This document shows positions 1-7,985 of a stretch of DNA of 38,616 nt, in pieces. Source of the stretch: Rhizomicrobium sp. (GTDB taxonomy: Bacteria > Pseudomonadota > Alphaproteobacteria > Micropepsales > Micropepsaceae); assembly GCA_031291635.1 (NCBI GenBank), contig JARLIR010000172.1, positions 1 to 38,616 of the forward strand, written 5' to 3'. How positions within the stretch are numbered: the stretch's first letter is position 1; each line of letters starts with the position of its first letter. The position numbers were made by a program, and so were the translations under genes. The notes beneath the pieces are model-generated. The model was not told the origin of the DNA. It saw only the letters and a program-made list of their open reading frames with translations, and searched no databases.

Positions 1-400
1 GAATGCGTTGATGGTGAGGCGCACATTGCGCGCCCCACCTTGCCGAAGCGCAAAATAAGGCCAGCAAAAACAACCAACCGACCGCGCCGCAATGTGTGGC
101 CTTTTATCCTGCCCTACACCCTCAGACCCCAACCCAGCCCGCCACCTACGTTTCTCCGGCGATCTGTTGGTCATGCTCCGTTCCACGCCAACTCGCTCGC
201 CGATGGCGCGCCGGAGAGCAAAATCCGCGCTCAAAATACGTCGCCAACAGCATGTCGGATAGGCAAAATCAGCGCTGTCGAACGACACGCCGGACGCCAT
301 CAACACCGCAAATTCTACGCCGCCGGACGGCAGCAACATCACCGCGCGCGATGCAATTCCACGAGCAAAAAACATCGCCAGAGCGACGAGCGGGCGCAGA
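1..400. repeat. Left copy of a long non-coding direct repeat
   Basis: Bases 1 to about 186 are nearly identical to 7073-7264. By eye the differences are a 6-base insertion (aagccc) in the right copy and a few substitutions. Beyond that the two copies stay recognisably similar in patches to about 400 and 7445, for instance around the shared string gacggcagcaacatcaccgc. The left copy runs off the window edge, so its true start is unknown. No convincing gene lies here: the plus-strand ORFs are rich in Arg, Thr and Pro and match nothing I know. In both places the repeat lies downstream, on the minus strand, of a toxin-like ORF followed by a small membrane ORF, so it marks the common 3' flank of two related loci. 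Bases 400-513 hold nothing I recognise. Confidence 0.85.
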
Positions 401-513
401 TTCAACGTGAGTAGCGGAGCAAATCTCGCGGCGGAAACGACGCCGCCGCGCGCGGTGTTGATCGGATTCAAATCACCGTGACAGCTCCGAGAGGTGGGAT
501 TTCGGTACACGCA

Positions 514-702
514 TTATCGCTGAACCCGACGAAGGAGGATCAGAACCACAGCCAACGCAACGGTGATCACACCAAAAATATCAGTGGTCGCCCTAGCGTC
601 AATCACACCCTTCCAACGCGCGATGAAGGCGCCGACCACAATCACCACATAGGCCGCAAAAGTGATCGATTTTACAGCATGGAGGAATCTATCGTTGCTC
701 AC
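514..702 (-). CDS. Small two-helix membrane protein, candidate immunity partner
   Basis: This ORF encodes 62 residues if translation starts at the GTG at 702, which I prefer because a purine-rich ribosome binding site (ggaagaag) sits just upstream. It begins 23 bases after the stop of the toxin-like ORF on the same strand, so the two are probably cotranscribed. Two hydrophobic stretches are visible, about residues 13-26 and 41-57, separated by a short loop with Arg and Lys, and the C-terminus is basic (LLRRVQR). I do not recognise a family. The role as immunity protein is inferred only from position: the other two toxin loci in this window also end with a small membrane protein directly after the toxin. 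An in-frame ATG at 825 gives a longer version but would overlap the toxin ORF heavily. Confidence 0.5.
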   Translation of the reverse strand: MSNDRFLHAVKSITFAAYVVIVVGAFIARWKGVIDARATTDIFGVITVALAVVLILLRRVQR

Positions 703-725
703 GTTCTTCTTCCGTAAATTCGAGT

Positions 726-1283
726 TCAGGGGCCACAACCTTGTGCAGCCGGTGGTGCATCGGCGTGGTTGAGGGCTGCGGTCACTATGCCAGCAGTACC
801 GGTTACTGGCGCAATCATCGGCCACCGCCAGGCAAGCACACTAAGAGCGGTGTCATCCGATATCTCAGTATTGGATTTCGTCATGGCCGTATAACTCGTC
901 CGCGCGGCGGCGGCACGATCCGGCGTCAGCGAAAGCTGCCCCTGTGCATTCTGCATGTAGACGTTAGTTCGGCCATCACCTGGATCGTACGGTGTCCATC
1001 CCGGCGGCAAGTTGTTGGGCTTTGCGTATGGGTCGTACTTCCCGCCAGACACCTTGCACTGTCCGTTTCCTTTATTTGGGTCTTCTGGTGACACCGACGC
1101 GCCATCGTAGCCGCAAGGCGTGAATGCCCCGGCGTGCCAATCGGTTACGGGCTGCGCGCTCTCGATGACCCCCTCCATGCCCCAAAAAATCCCTAGAAGC
1201 GCATTCTGGGCCGCGCGAACGCGGCCCGCAAGAGACGGGTTTGCGACACGCTGGCGGGGGCCGGGAGGTCGCGGATTCGGCAC
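726..1283 (-). CDS. Orphan polymorphic-toxin tip-like protein, possibly a fragment
   Basis: This is an open frame of 185 codons from a GTG at 1283. No family is recognised. The first 30 residues are Pro/Arg-rich and may not be native. The rest holds a Gly/Asn/Pro-rich segment (GKYDPYAKPNNLPPGW, then YDPGDG) and ends with a hydrophobic Ala-rich stretch. The frame is open upstream to the TAA stop of the integrase gene at 1341, with which it is in frame, so its original 5' end may have been removed when the integrase element arrived. The reading as a displaced C-terminal toxin domain is inferred from context: a small membrane ORF follows 23 bases later, and beyond it lies the same repeat found behind the Rhs toxin locus at 7-13 kb. 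It could also be an unrelated hypothetical gene, with a possible shorter start at the ATG of residue 36. Confidence 0.45.
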   Translation of the reverse strand: MPNPRPPGPRQRVANPSLAGRVRAAQNALLGIFWGMEGVIESAQPVTDWHAGAFTPCGYDGASVSPEDPNKGNGQCKVSGGKYDPYAKPNNLPPGWTPYDPGDGRTNVYMQNAQGQLSLTPDRAAAARTSYTAMTKSNTEISDDTALSVLAWRWPMIAPVTGTAGIVTAALNHADAPPAAQGCGP

Positions 1284-1340
1284 CGTCAGCGCCGCTGTCG
1301 AGGCCGGGGATTGGCAGCTAAAGAAGGATTGGCGGGCGTT

Positions 1341-2450
1341 TTAGAGGCCGGATTCGTCCTCTTCGGCCGCCTCTTCATCAAGGGCGGCGAGCACGTCCGC
1401 TGCGGTCGGCGGGTCGGTTTCGGGGGCGATCTCAGCGCTGGCTTCATCGCCGGTCTGACGCGCCCGCACGATCTCGTGCAGGGCTTCGGCCTTGCCATCT
1501 GGCAGCCTGGCCGGGTGCGTGAGCGTGTGTATCTGCTTCAGCTTCAGGATTGAGACGTGGGTGTAAATCTCGGTGGTGGAGAGCTTGGCGTGGCCTAGCA
1601 TCTGCTGGATGTAACGGATGTCGGCCCCATTCTCCAGCATCAGCGTCGCCATGGTGTGGCGGAACAGATGACAGCGGCCTTGCTTGTTGATGCCGCTCTT
1701 TTCGATATAGATGCGCACCGACCGGCTGAGCTTGTCGCGGTCCATTTTTTGACCGTCGTCATCGAGGAACAGCGTGTTGATGTCGGTGGTCTCTATCTCC
1801 GGGCGCACGTCGGCAAGGTACTTTTCCAGCCACAGAACCGCGCGCTCGCCGATGGGCACGAAGCGGTCTTTTTTGCCCTTGCCCTGACGCACGGCAACGA
1901 TGCCGCGCGCGATATTCAGGCAGTTGCGCTCCATGTCGACCAGCTCCGAGCGGCGGATGCCCGTCGAGTAAAACACCTCCAGGATGGCGCGGTCGCGGAT
2001 GCCGAGCGGGGTCTCAACATCGGGCTGGGACAGCACCCGCTCAGTCTCTTCGGCCGTCAAAATGTCTTTCGGCAGCCGCTTCTCCAGCTTGGGTAATTCC
2101 AGCTCGGACGCGGGATTATAGAGCAGCACGTTCTCGCGGGTCAGGAAGCGGAAGAAGACTTTGATGGCCATCAGCCGGTTGAACTGGGCCCCCGCCGACA
2201 TCGGCTTTCCGCCGCGTGCGAGCACATGGTAGAGGTGACGCTGATAGCGTTGCAGCACCGGCCGCGTCACTTCCGTCAGCCGCACAATCCCCCGTTCCGC
2301 GCACCAGGCCATGAAGGATTTGAGCGCCATCTCCTTGAACACCAGCGTGTCATGGGCGTAGTTGCGGGCTCGCAAATAATCGAGATGGGCGCGGATATAG
2401 CGCATCGCCGCCGTCGACTCGTTGGCGCTTTCGCGCCGTCCAGAGGGCAT
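1341..2450 (-). CDS. Tyrosine recombinase/integrase (XerC/D-like)
   Basis: This 369-residue protein should cut and rejoin DNA at an attachment site through a phosphotyrosine link. The N-terminal SAM-like DNA-binding domain spans about residues 15-110 and the catalytic domain about 130-305. Visible catalytic residues are R166 in TGIRRSEL, a Lys in the GKGKKDR turn (about 191-195), H261 and R264 in HLFRH, H287 in LGHAKLSTTEIYTHV, and the nucleophile Y296. All appear present, so the enzyme looks intact. After Y296 there is an acidic tail of about 60 residues ending EEAAEEDESGL, longer than in XerC or XerD. The start is the ATG at 2450, 11 bases after the stop of the primase gene, so the two form an operon. 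It is probably the mobility gene of a small element covering about 1.3-6.6 kb. I found no convincing att repeat. Confidence 0.92.
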   Translation of the reverse strand: MPSGRRESANESTAAMRYIRAHLDYLRARNYAHDTLVFKEMALKSFMAWCAERGIVRLTEVTRPVLQRYQRHLYHVLARGGKPMSAGAQFNRLMAIKVFFRFLTRENVLLYNPASELELPKLEKRLPKDILTAEETERVLSQPDVETPLGIRDRAILEVFYSTGIRRSELVDMERNCLNIARGIVAVRQGKGKKDRFVPIGERAVLWLEKYLADVRPEIETTDINTLFLDDDGQKMDRDKLSRSVRIYIEKSGINKQGRCHLFRHTMATLMLENGADIRYIQQMLGHAKLSTTEIYTHVSILKLKQIHTLTHPARLPDGKAEALHEIVRARQTGDEASAEIAPETDPPTAADVLAALDEEAAEEDESGL

Positions 2451-2461
2451 GGGTTTTGCCC

Positions 2462-5400
2462 TCAGCGGCTAACAGAAGAAGCAGCTAAAGAAGAAGTATG
2501 CATGTACGATCCCGCGCCATTCGTCGCTATCCGGCGACGTGCCGTTTCGGCGGGAACGACAGTGGAGTCGTCAAAAACCGCTTCGTTATTGGTGTTTTCG
2601 ACAGATTCGACAGGCCGGGGTCCCACCGCAACGGCCCCGTTTTGGGGCCGCAATGACCCCGGCAACTGGGCCTTCGACCCCCGTAAACTCGCCGTCGTAG
2701 CTTCATTTAAGGCGAGCGTTTCCACAGCGATCAGCCCTGGCAGACGCGGACCCGCATCGTCGGCCGCACCGTCGTAAAGCAGCTCATAGACGAAGCTGGT
2801 ACCGCGTCCGCCACGATGGGCGAGGACGTATTCCATCTCCATCAACCGATCCATGTGGAGCGCGGCTTGCGTGTTGCCCATGCTCAAACGTTCGCGCAAT
2901 TCGCGCCGCGTGAAGCGCACGTCGCAGCGTGGCAATCCTTGCGCCTGCATCCTCTCCGCCACCAGCGCGCACAGCCCGCCCAGCACGCTGCGCGTCTGCG
3001 GCGGCAGTTCGTCCAGCGAGCGGCCCAGAACCTCGTGGGCGAGACGATTGGCGAGCGCGATGTCGGCCGGGATCACTTCGATATATTCGATGGTCCGGCC
3101 CTGATGGGTGATGGTCTTCACCGCGCGTTGATGCTGGTGCAACAGCGCAATCGCGTCGATCAGCGTCAGATATTTTTGCTGATCGCGCCGCGTGCGTGTG
3201 CGCTCGTCCAAAAAGGTGAGCCGGTCGGCATAGGGATTGACGACCGCCAGCGGTTTTAGAAGGCGCTGCGCATTCCTATGCAGCACCGTCAACGCGTCGG
3301 CTTCGGTGTCTGCCAACAACCCCGCCAGCGTGCGCTTGCTGCGCTGGCGCTGCTGGATGGCGCGCGTCTGCGCGCGGCTCTCGTCAATCGACAGGACCAG
3401 ACAGCGATTCAAAAGTTCTTCGTCGATGTCGATGGCCGTGGTGGTGAGGAACAGCATCACCGGCCCCTCGACATGATATTCCTGGGTGACGAGCTGGCCG
3501 GTGTCGGGGTCTTTGCCGGTGGAAGCGATGGTCAATTCGCCCTGCGATTGGAGAAGTTTCAACGCATAGGCCGCCTGGCGCACGCCTTCCTCTTCGGCGA
3601 TAGCGAGGATCTTGTGCTTCAAATCCTTCTCGCCGAGATAGAAGAGGCTCTGGCCCGTCATCGCCGAGTAATGCACGCGGTCCTCTTCCGGCACGAGCCG
3701 CAGCACCGCTTCCATCAATGCGCTTTTGCCCGCCGCGCTGGTGGACTGCACGATGATAGCAAGCGGGGTCGCCAGCTTGCGCGATATGGTGGCCAAATAA
3801 CCGGCGAGCGCATTCACCGGCTCGCCCACAAGTCCGGTGCGGTCGAAGTCCTGCTGCAAGCGCTCGATCAATCTGGGATCGCGCAAGAAGGCGAGCGCCG
3901 CATCCTCGTCGGATTTGGCCATCTCGGCCGCGCTCGGCTTCGCGGGCTTCATCGCCGCCTGGATGGTGGCATCCTGCAATTCCTCCAGCTTGAGCAACAA
4001 CCGCCCGAGGTCGCGCTGCACAACGGCGTCCTCCACTCCCAGCTCACTTGCGGCAGCCTTGGCGTAGAGCTGGCGCGATTTGGCGGCGTAAAGATCGAAG
4101 CTATCGACATGCACGCCGCTCTCGTTCCGCGCCAGCACATTGACGCGCATCACCTCGTAGCTCGTGTTCTTCGCCAGCCCCCGCACCCGATAGCGCCGGT
4201 CGCCGAACGTCACGGCGATCTCGCGCTCGTTCTGTTCCGCTGCGATCTCAGGCTCCGGTGCTTCGCCGCCGGCGCGCGCCGGCAGCACGGATTCTACTTC
4301 GCCGGCAGCGAGCGTGGTGTCGATAGCGTTGGCGGCTAAAGAAGAAGGTGGGCGCGACGGGCGCGCAAAAGGGTCGGTTTCGGATGCGATGGTGGGCGGC
4401 GGCGCAATCTCTTTAGCTGCCGACACTGGCGGCTCCGCAGGTGCGGCGGCGGGCGCTGGCGGTTCATCGCGCATCACGGCGGGCGGCTCATCGATCACGG
4501 TGCTGGTCGGCAATGACGGCGCCGCGCCGTTGCCGAGCCATTCGGCCTTGCGGATCAAGACGCCAAGGGATTTTGCGGCGGGTGTCACTTTCAGCGCGTA
4601 GGCATTGGCGTCCATCCCCTTGGGGAACTGCACGCGGTAACAGTCGATCCCTTCCGCCATGAGCTGGGCCGCGATCTTCGCCGCACCGCGCTCGCCCCCC
4701 TCGTCGCGGTCAAAGGCGATCACGACGCGGGCAACACCGTGTTCCTTGAACGCGGCCAGGTGGTCGGCGGTAAAACCCTCCACCCCGTAAGCCGCCGTCA
4801 CATTGCGATAGCCCGCGACCCAAAACGTCGCCGCATCAATCAGCGCCTCGGTCAGGATGATCTCGCCGCCGCAATCTCTCAGGCCGTCGAGATTCCACAC
4901 GCCCTTGTGCGGGCCGGGAAGGTACAGATGCTTCGGGGTTCCGGCGCGCAAATTGTCGATGATCTTGCGGCCGTACATCTCGCTGGTGCGCTGCTCGCCA
5001 TCGAGCACCGGGAACACCAGGCTGCCGTTGAAGTGCTCGTGCCCGCTCGCCCGGTAAATTCCGATGCGTTCCAGCCGGGCGCGGATGTCGGCGCCGTCCT
5101 TGCGCTGCTTGTTCGGCAACCGCAGACCCAGCGTGCGGTTGGCGTAGCCCAGCTTGAACGTGTCGATCAGGGCGGGATGGGTCAGCCCCCGCGCCTGCAA
5201 ATAGGCGAGCGCCTCGGGCGACTGCTTCAAGGTCTGGTGATAGTAGTCCGTCACCTGGTCTATGAGCGCCTGGTCGTCGGCGTCCATCGACACCGGCGGC
5301 GGCAAGGCCCGCACCGTGGTCCGCTTCACCGCCTCGTCCGTGATCGACCCCAAGCCCTCGCGCAACAATTCGACCGCGTGGCGGAAGGAGACCCCGTTCT

Positions 5401-5629
5401 TCTTCATCGTCCAGTCGATGGGACCGCCCGCCGCCCCGCAGCCGAAGCAATGGAACAGGTTCTTCTCCGGCGTCACCGTTAGCGACGGCGTGTCGTCCTG
5501 GTGGAACGGACACGCCCCGATCAGGTCGCGGCCACGCTTCTCCAGCTTGATCCCGCTTGCCTCGATCAGCCGGGCAACCGACACCTCCGTCTTCAGCCGC
5601 TCCAGCTCCGATTCGGCAATGCGCGCCAT
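2462..5629 (-). CDS. Element-encoded DNA primase (CHC2 zinc finger, TOPRIM) with C-terminal P-loop ATPase
   Basis: This is a protein of about 1055 residues starting at the ATG at 5629, with gagaggga upstream; a start at 5674 is also possible. The N-terminus has the CHC2 zinc-binding motif of DnaG primases, with ligands C40, H43, C61 and C64. A TOPRIM domain follows, with the acidic motifs ILTEALIDA near residue 255 and VVIAFDRDEGG near 300. A low-complexity Pro/Ala-rich linker spans about 390-480. The C-terminal part holds a Walker A-like motif (QSTSAAGKSAL, near 630) and a helicase-like ATPase region, so the protein could prime and unwind. It is much longer than chromosomal DnaG (about 600 residues) and resembles primases of integrative elements and plasmids. 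It probably supports replication of the excised element. It is cotranscribed with the integrase and divergent from the regulator at 5761. Confidence 0.88.
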   Translation of the reverse strand: MARIAESELERLKTEVSVARLIEASGIKLEKRGRDLIGACPFHQDDTPSLTVTPEKNLFHCFGCGAAGGPIDWTMKKNGVSFRHAVELLREGLGSITDEAVKRTTVRALPPPVSMDADDQALIDQVTDYYHQTLKQSPEALAYLQARGLTHPALIDTFKLGYANRTLGLRLPNKQRKDGADIRARLERIGIYRASGHEHFNGSLVFPVLDGEQRTSEMYGRKIIDNLRAGTPKHLYLPGPHKGVWNLDGLRDCGGEIILTEALIDAATFWVAGYRNVTAAYGVEGFTADHLAAFKEHGVARVVIAFDRDEGGERGAAKIAAQLMAEGIDCYRVQFPKGMDANAYALKVTPAAKSLGVLIRKAEWLGNGAAPSLPTSTVIDEPPAVMRDEPPAPAAAPAEPPVSAAKEIAPPPTIASETDPFARPSRPPSSLAANAIDTTLAAGEVESVLPARAGGEAPEPEIAAEQNEREIAVTFGDRRYRVRGLAKNTSYEVMRVNVLARNESGVHVDSFDLYAAKSRQLYAKAAASELGVEDAVVQRDLGRLLLKLEELQDATIQAAMKPAKPSAAEMAKSDEDAALAFLRDPRLIERLQQDFDRTGLVGEPVNALAGYLATISRKLATPLAIIVQSTSAAGKSALMEAVLRLVPEEDRVHYSAMTGQSLFYLGEKDLKHKILAIAEEEGVRQAAYALKLLQSQGELTIASTGKDPDTGQLVTQEYHVEGPVMLFLTTTAIDIDEELLNRCLVLSIDESRAQTRAIQQRQRSKRTLAGLLADTEADALTVLHRNAQRLLKPLAVVNPYADRLTFLDERTRTRRDQQKYLTLIDAIALLHQHQRAVKTITHQGRTIEYIEVIPADIALANRLAHEVLGRSLDELPPQTRSVLGGLCALVAERMQAQGLPRCDVRFTRRELRERLSMGNTQAALHMDRLMEMEYVLAHRGGRGTSFVYELLYDGAADDAGPRLPGLIAVETLALNEATTASLRGSKAQLPGSLRPQNGAVAVGPRPVESVENTNNEAVFDDSTVVPAETARRRIATNGAGSYMHTSSLAASSVSR

Positions 5630-5693
5630 GCGGGATTTCCCTCTCAAAACCAGGCTGGTTCCAAAACCTGTCAATCGGAATCATAAGCCATCT

Positions 5694-5763
5694 TGCTGTG
5701 TCATCATAAAACAGCATACTGTCTATCAGTCAACAGCCTCCGGGCGCATGGGGATACAGTATG
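5694..5763. promoter_or_regulatory. Divergent promoter region with paired inverted repeats (candidate operator)
   Basis: The region between the primase gene and the divergent Xre-type gene holds CATACTGT at 5715-5722 and its exact reverse complement ACAGTATG at 5756-5763, 41 bases apart centre to centre, about four helical turns. A second dyad, TGCTGT at 5694-5699 and ACAGCA at 5711-5716, overlaps the first half-site. This layout suits binding of a dimeric Cro/CI-like repressor at two faces, controlling both directions. The right half-site overlaps the ATG at 5761, which favours translation of the regulator from the downstream ATG at 5791, or direct blocking of the start. The regulatory role is inferred. 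Confidence 0.5.
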
Positions 5764-6135
5764 AGCTGTGTTATGAGTTGGCCGATTCCGATGATCTTTC
5801 CCGCTCGACTGGTCCAGTTGCGCAAGCAGCAGGACCTCTCCCAGCAGCGTCTAGCCGCGCTGGTGGACCTGCACGTCAACCAGGTCCGCCGCTATGAGGC
5901 AGGCACGGCCCAACCCACCCTGAACACCCTGATCAGCCTCGCACGCGCCCTGCACGTCAGCTTGGACGACTTGGTGTTCGAGGAGAACGAGCGGGGGCCA
6001 TCCGATGAGTTTCGGCTTCAGTTCGAGGCCGTCTCCCAGCTCCCCGAGGAAGAGCGCAAGATCATCAAGGCGCTGCTCGACGGCATGATCTTCAAGCATC
6101 AAACCAAGCGCCTGGTCGGAAGCCTCAGCAGCTAA
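5761..6135 (+). CDS. Cro/CI-family (Xre) helix-turn-helix transcriptional regulator
   Basis: This 124-residue protein has a clear HTH_3 domain: ARLVQLRKQQDLSQQRLA, then a second helix pair ending in YEAGTAQPTLNTLISLARAL, covering about residues 15-70 of the longest version. The C-terminal third is acidic and Lys-rich with a helical run (QLPEEERKIIKALLDGMI) that could mediate dimerisation. Three in-frame ATGs (5761, 5773, 5791) are possible starts. The last would begin MIFPARL, the usual length ahead of such a domain, and would leave the upstream dyad free as operator. It is divergent from the primase-integrase operon and just upstream of the two small genes at 6143 and 6409, so it probably represses one or both transcripts and sets the state of the element. 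Confidence 0.85.
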   Translation: MSCVMSWPIPMIFPARLVQLRKQQDLSQQRLAALVDLHVNQVRRYEAGTAQPTLNTLISLARALHVSLDDLVFEENERGPSDEFRLQFEAVSQLPEEERKIIKALLDGMIFKHQTKRLVGSLSS

Positions 6136-6142
6136 GCACACG

Positions 6143-6412
6143 ATGCCCCAGACCGAACCAGAACGCCTGCCGCCGCCGCCCTTCTGGCGCACGCGGTATT
6201 TCGCCTTCGACGTGCTCCCCAGGCGCCCCCATCTCGATCCCCTGGAGATACGCCGCATCATCTCCCAGCCGGAACACCGCAGCGTCCAGCGCGACGGCCG
6301 CATCCGGCTCTACGGCTTTTCGGAAAGCCTCGGCTGTTACCTCCGGGTTGTGCTATTGTCCGATGGCGAGACCGTCCACAACGCCTTCCCCGATGAAGGC
6401 TTGGCACCATGA
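6143..6412 (+). CDS. Small DUF4258-like protein, possible toxin of a pair with DUF2283
   Basis: This 89-residue protein starts at the ATG at 6143, 7 bases after the regulator stop. The C-terminal half has the pattern of small DUF4258/BrnT-like folds: a segment with DPLEIRRIISQPEH, then a strand pair in GRIRLYGFSESLGCYLRVVLL, then the closing HNAFPDEG. Its last bases overlap the start of the DUF2283 gene (ATGA), so the two proteins are translationally coupled. DUF4258-like proteins next to DUF2283 proteins are commonly predicted as toxin-antitoxin pairs. I could not align this one closely to a named toxin, and I see no obvious catalytic residues. The assignment rests on general shape plus neighbour. 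Confidence 0.55.
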   Translation: MPQTEPERLPPPPFWRTRYFAFDVLPRRPHLDPLEIRRIISQPEHRSVQRDGRIRLYGFSESLGCYLRVVLLSDGETVHNAFPDEGLAP

Positions 6413-6621
6413 ACACGAAGACACGCTACGACAAATCCACTGACAGCCTCTATGTCGAGGTGCGAGCCTTGCCGTCCCGCCGCACCATCGAGATCGAGGA
6501 AGATATCATGCTCGATCTCGGCGAAGACGGTGAGCCGGTCGGCTATGACATTCAGCACGCCTCCACCAAGGCCCAGTTCATCGCCCGCCTGATCCTCCAG
6601 CAGGACCAAGCCGCCGAGTGA
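6409..6621 (+). CDS. DUF2283 family protein, possible antitoxin
   Basis: This 70-residue protein shows the DUF2283 signature: an N-terminal YDKSTDSLYVEV strand, a middle EIEEDIMLDLGEDGEPVGYDI segment, and a short helix with the family pattern of Ala and acidic residues. It overlaps the preceding gene by four bases (ATGA). Family members are often coded directly after a DUF4258 protein and are regarded as antitoxin-like, although few have been tested. Here it is the last gene of the plus-strand operon of the integrase-primase element, where it could serve for maintenance. Confidence 0.8.
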   Translation: MNTKTRYDKSTDSLYVEVRALPSRRTIEIEEDIMLDLGEDGEPVGYDIQHASTKAQFIARLILQQDQAAE

Positions 6622-7072
6622 TCTCCGTACCCTGATCGCGCAAGTGCAGCCCTCGCGCTGCTGATGGCGCGTAGCGCTTCCAAGCCCTCAGCCAGGCCGG
6701 GGACGGGCTGTCAACGCCCCGGAGCGAAGCGGAGCCGAAGGGCGCGCGGCACGCGCGCGGGCTTGACGGCGCGGGTCCGGTCTGGCCCTCCCATGGCGCC
6801 ATCCGATGGCACCATCAAAAACATCGCCGATTCAGCGGCTTAAGCGCTGCTTGGCACCACCCGGCCCATCCCTGTCGGACACTCCGAGTCAATAAAATCA
6901 AGGACTTACGCTAGCACGCGCCGACAGGGGTGCCATATTGCGGACGGTTGGCACCATGTTTTTCGATGTGCAGACAACCACTTAGGCACACTTGGCGCCA
7001 TCGCTTTATCTTGCCCTACACCCCCACCCCAACCCGGCCCGCCTCGGCAATGTGCCAAAAGACGAACCCCCG
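6622..7072. other. Non-coding stretch between the mobile element and the repeat
   Basis: I see no supported gene here. A short GC-rich dyad, CCGGGG at 6697-6702 and CCCCGG at 6717-6722, follows the DUF2283 gene but lacks a T-run, so I do not call it a terminator. At 7005-7043 there is a degenerate version of a Pro-codon-like string (ttgccctacaccc, then ccccaacccggcccgcc) that recurs at 7181-7221 and 111-151 inside the long repeat, which suggests a smaller, older repeat unit. Confidence 0.6.
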
Positions 7073-7445
7073 GAATGCGTTGATGGTGAGGCGCACATTG
7101 CGCGCCCAAGCCCCACCTTGTCGAAGCGCAAAATAAGGCCAGCAAAAACAACCAACCGACCGCGCCGCAATGTGTGGCCTTTTATCCTGCCCTACACCCT
7201 CAGACCCCAACCCAGCCCGCCACCTACGTTTCTTCGACGATCTGTTGGTCATGCTCCGTTCCAACAACACAGCACACCGGCAACCCCAGCGGCGCACGTC
7301 ACAGCGCCTGCCGACAGCGCCGCGAACACGATCTTGGAGAGCAAAATCCGCGCGGCGGACAGCACGCCGGACGCCATCAACATCGCAAATCCTGTGCAGC
7401 CGGACGGCAGCAACATCACCGCGCGCGATGCAGATTCACGATCAA
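7073..7445. repeat. Right copy of the long direct repeat
   Basis: This copy matches the window's first 400 bases: near identity over 7073-7264, then patchy similarity to about 7445. It lies on the 3' side of the membrane gene and Rhs gene that read leftwards from 13135. On the minus strand an ORF across 7249-7551 contains a hydrophobic stretch (MLMASGVLSAARILLSKIVF and onwards). The equivalent frame in the left copy has lost that hydrophobic character, so I do not call it a gene. Bases 7446-7601 hold nothing else recognised. Confidence 0.85.
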
Positions 7446-7601
7446 AAACACGATGCCGGAGCGTCGATTCAGAGCTGGATTCGTGTCGGCCGACGCGCAA
7501 ATTCAAGAGCGGAATCGATCCCCGCGCCGCCAATAATTCGACGCGGGACACATACTTCTGTCACCGTATTCACTGGCCGTCCCCATGTGTGACAACGCAC
7601 T

Positions 7602-7985
7602 TCAGCCGCCATTTTGCGGCATTACAGTCTCCCCCAACCTAACCAGCAGATAGATTGCCGAGAAATCTAGCACCACAGCAGGAAAAAGAATTACCAGAAG
7701 CGGAACCGGATAAGGCCCATTACTCCATGGTATCGCGGCCGCCAATGCGACGTGTATCCCGCCAACGACCAGCATTGTGCCCCAGAACCAAGGTCGTTTC
7801 CTTAAATCCCAGAAGAACTGAAAGGCCGTGATTATCACATACAGAGACGCCGCCGCTGTCACCGCCCTACCGTCATCACCATTGTAGGAAAATGCGACGT
7901 ATGCAAACCCAGCAGGCAGCATCGCCAAAAACATCGTTCTATTCTTCAGCCCGTTGGCTCTCTCGTTGAAAGTCATCGCGCCCAT
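7602..7985 (-). CDS. Membrane protein coupled to the Rhs toxin gene, candidate immunity protein
   Basis: This protein has 127 residues from the ATG at 7985. The stop of the upstream rhs gene and this start share one base (TGATG), a strong sign of translational coupling. About four hydrophobic segments are visible: TMFLAMLPAGFAYVAF, AVTAAASLYVIITAFQF, GTMLVVGGIHVALAAAI and VPLLVILFPAVVLDFSAIYLLV. I recognise no family. Its position directly behind a variable Rhs C-terminal domain is where immunity proteins of polymorphic toxins lie, and a multi-spanning membrane protein would suit protection against a membrane-acting or periplasm-acting toxin. That function is inference. Confidence 0.6.
   Translation of the reverse strand: MGAMTFNERANGLKNRTMFLAMLPAGFAYVAFSYNGDDGRAVTAAASLYVIITAFQFFWDLRKRPWFWGTMLVVGGIHVALAAAIPWSNGPYPVPLLVILFPAVVLDFSAIYLLVRLGETVMPQNGG

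Noticed and set aside
40..414. Plus-strand ORFs in the repeat at the left edge
   Set aside because: The frame is not maintained between the two repeat copies as expected for a selected protein, and composition is Arg/Pro/Thr-rich without any domain.
3278..5482. Long plus-strand ORFs (353 and 247 codons) opposite the primase gene
   Set aside because: They are antisense to a protein with clear zinc-finger, TOPRIM and P-loop motifs and show no domains themselves; GC-rich antisense frames stay open by chance.
1302..6704. Shared string aggccgggga at about 1303 and 6695 as possible att sites of the integrase element
   Set aside because: Ten GC-rich bases are expected by chance in this DNA, and the copies are not placed at plausible element ends.
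6697..6722. CCGGGG/CCCCGG dyad after the DUF2283 gene as terminator
   Set aside because: The loop is long and no T-run follows the stem.
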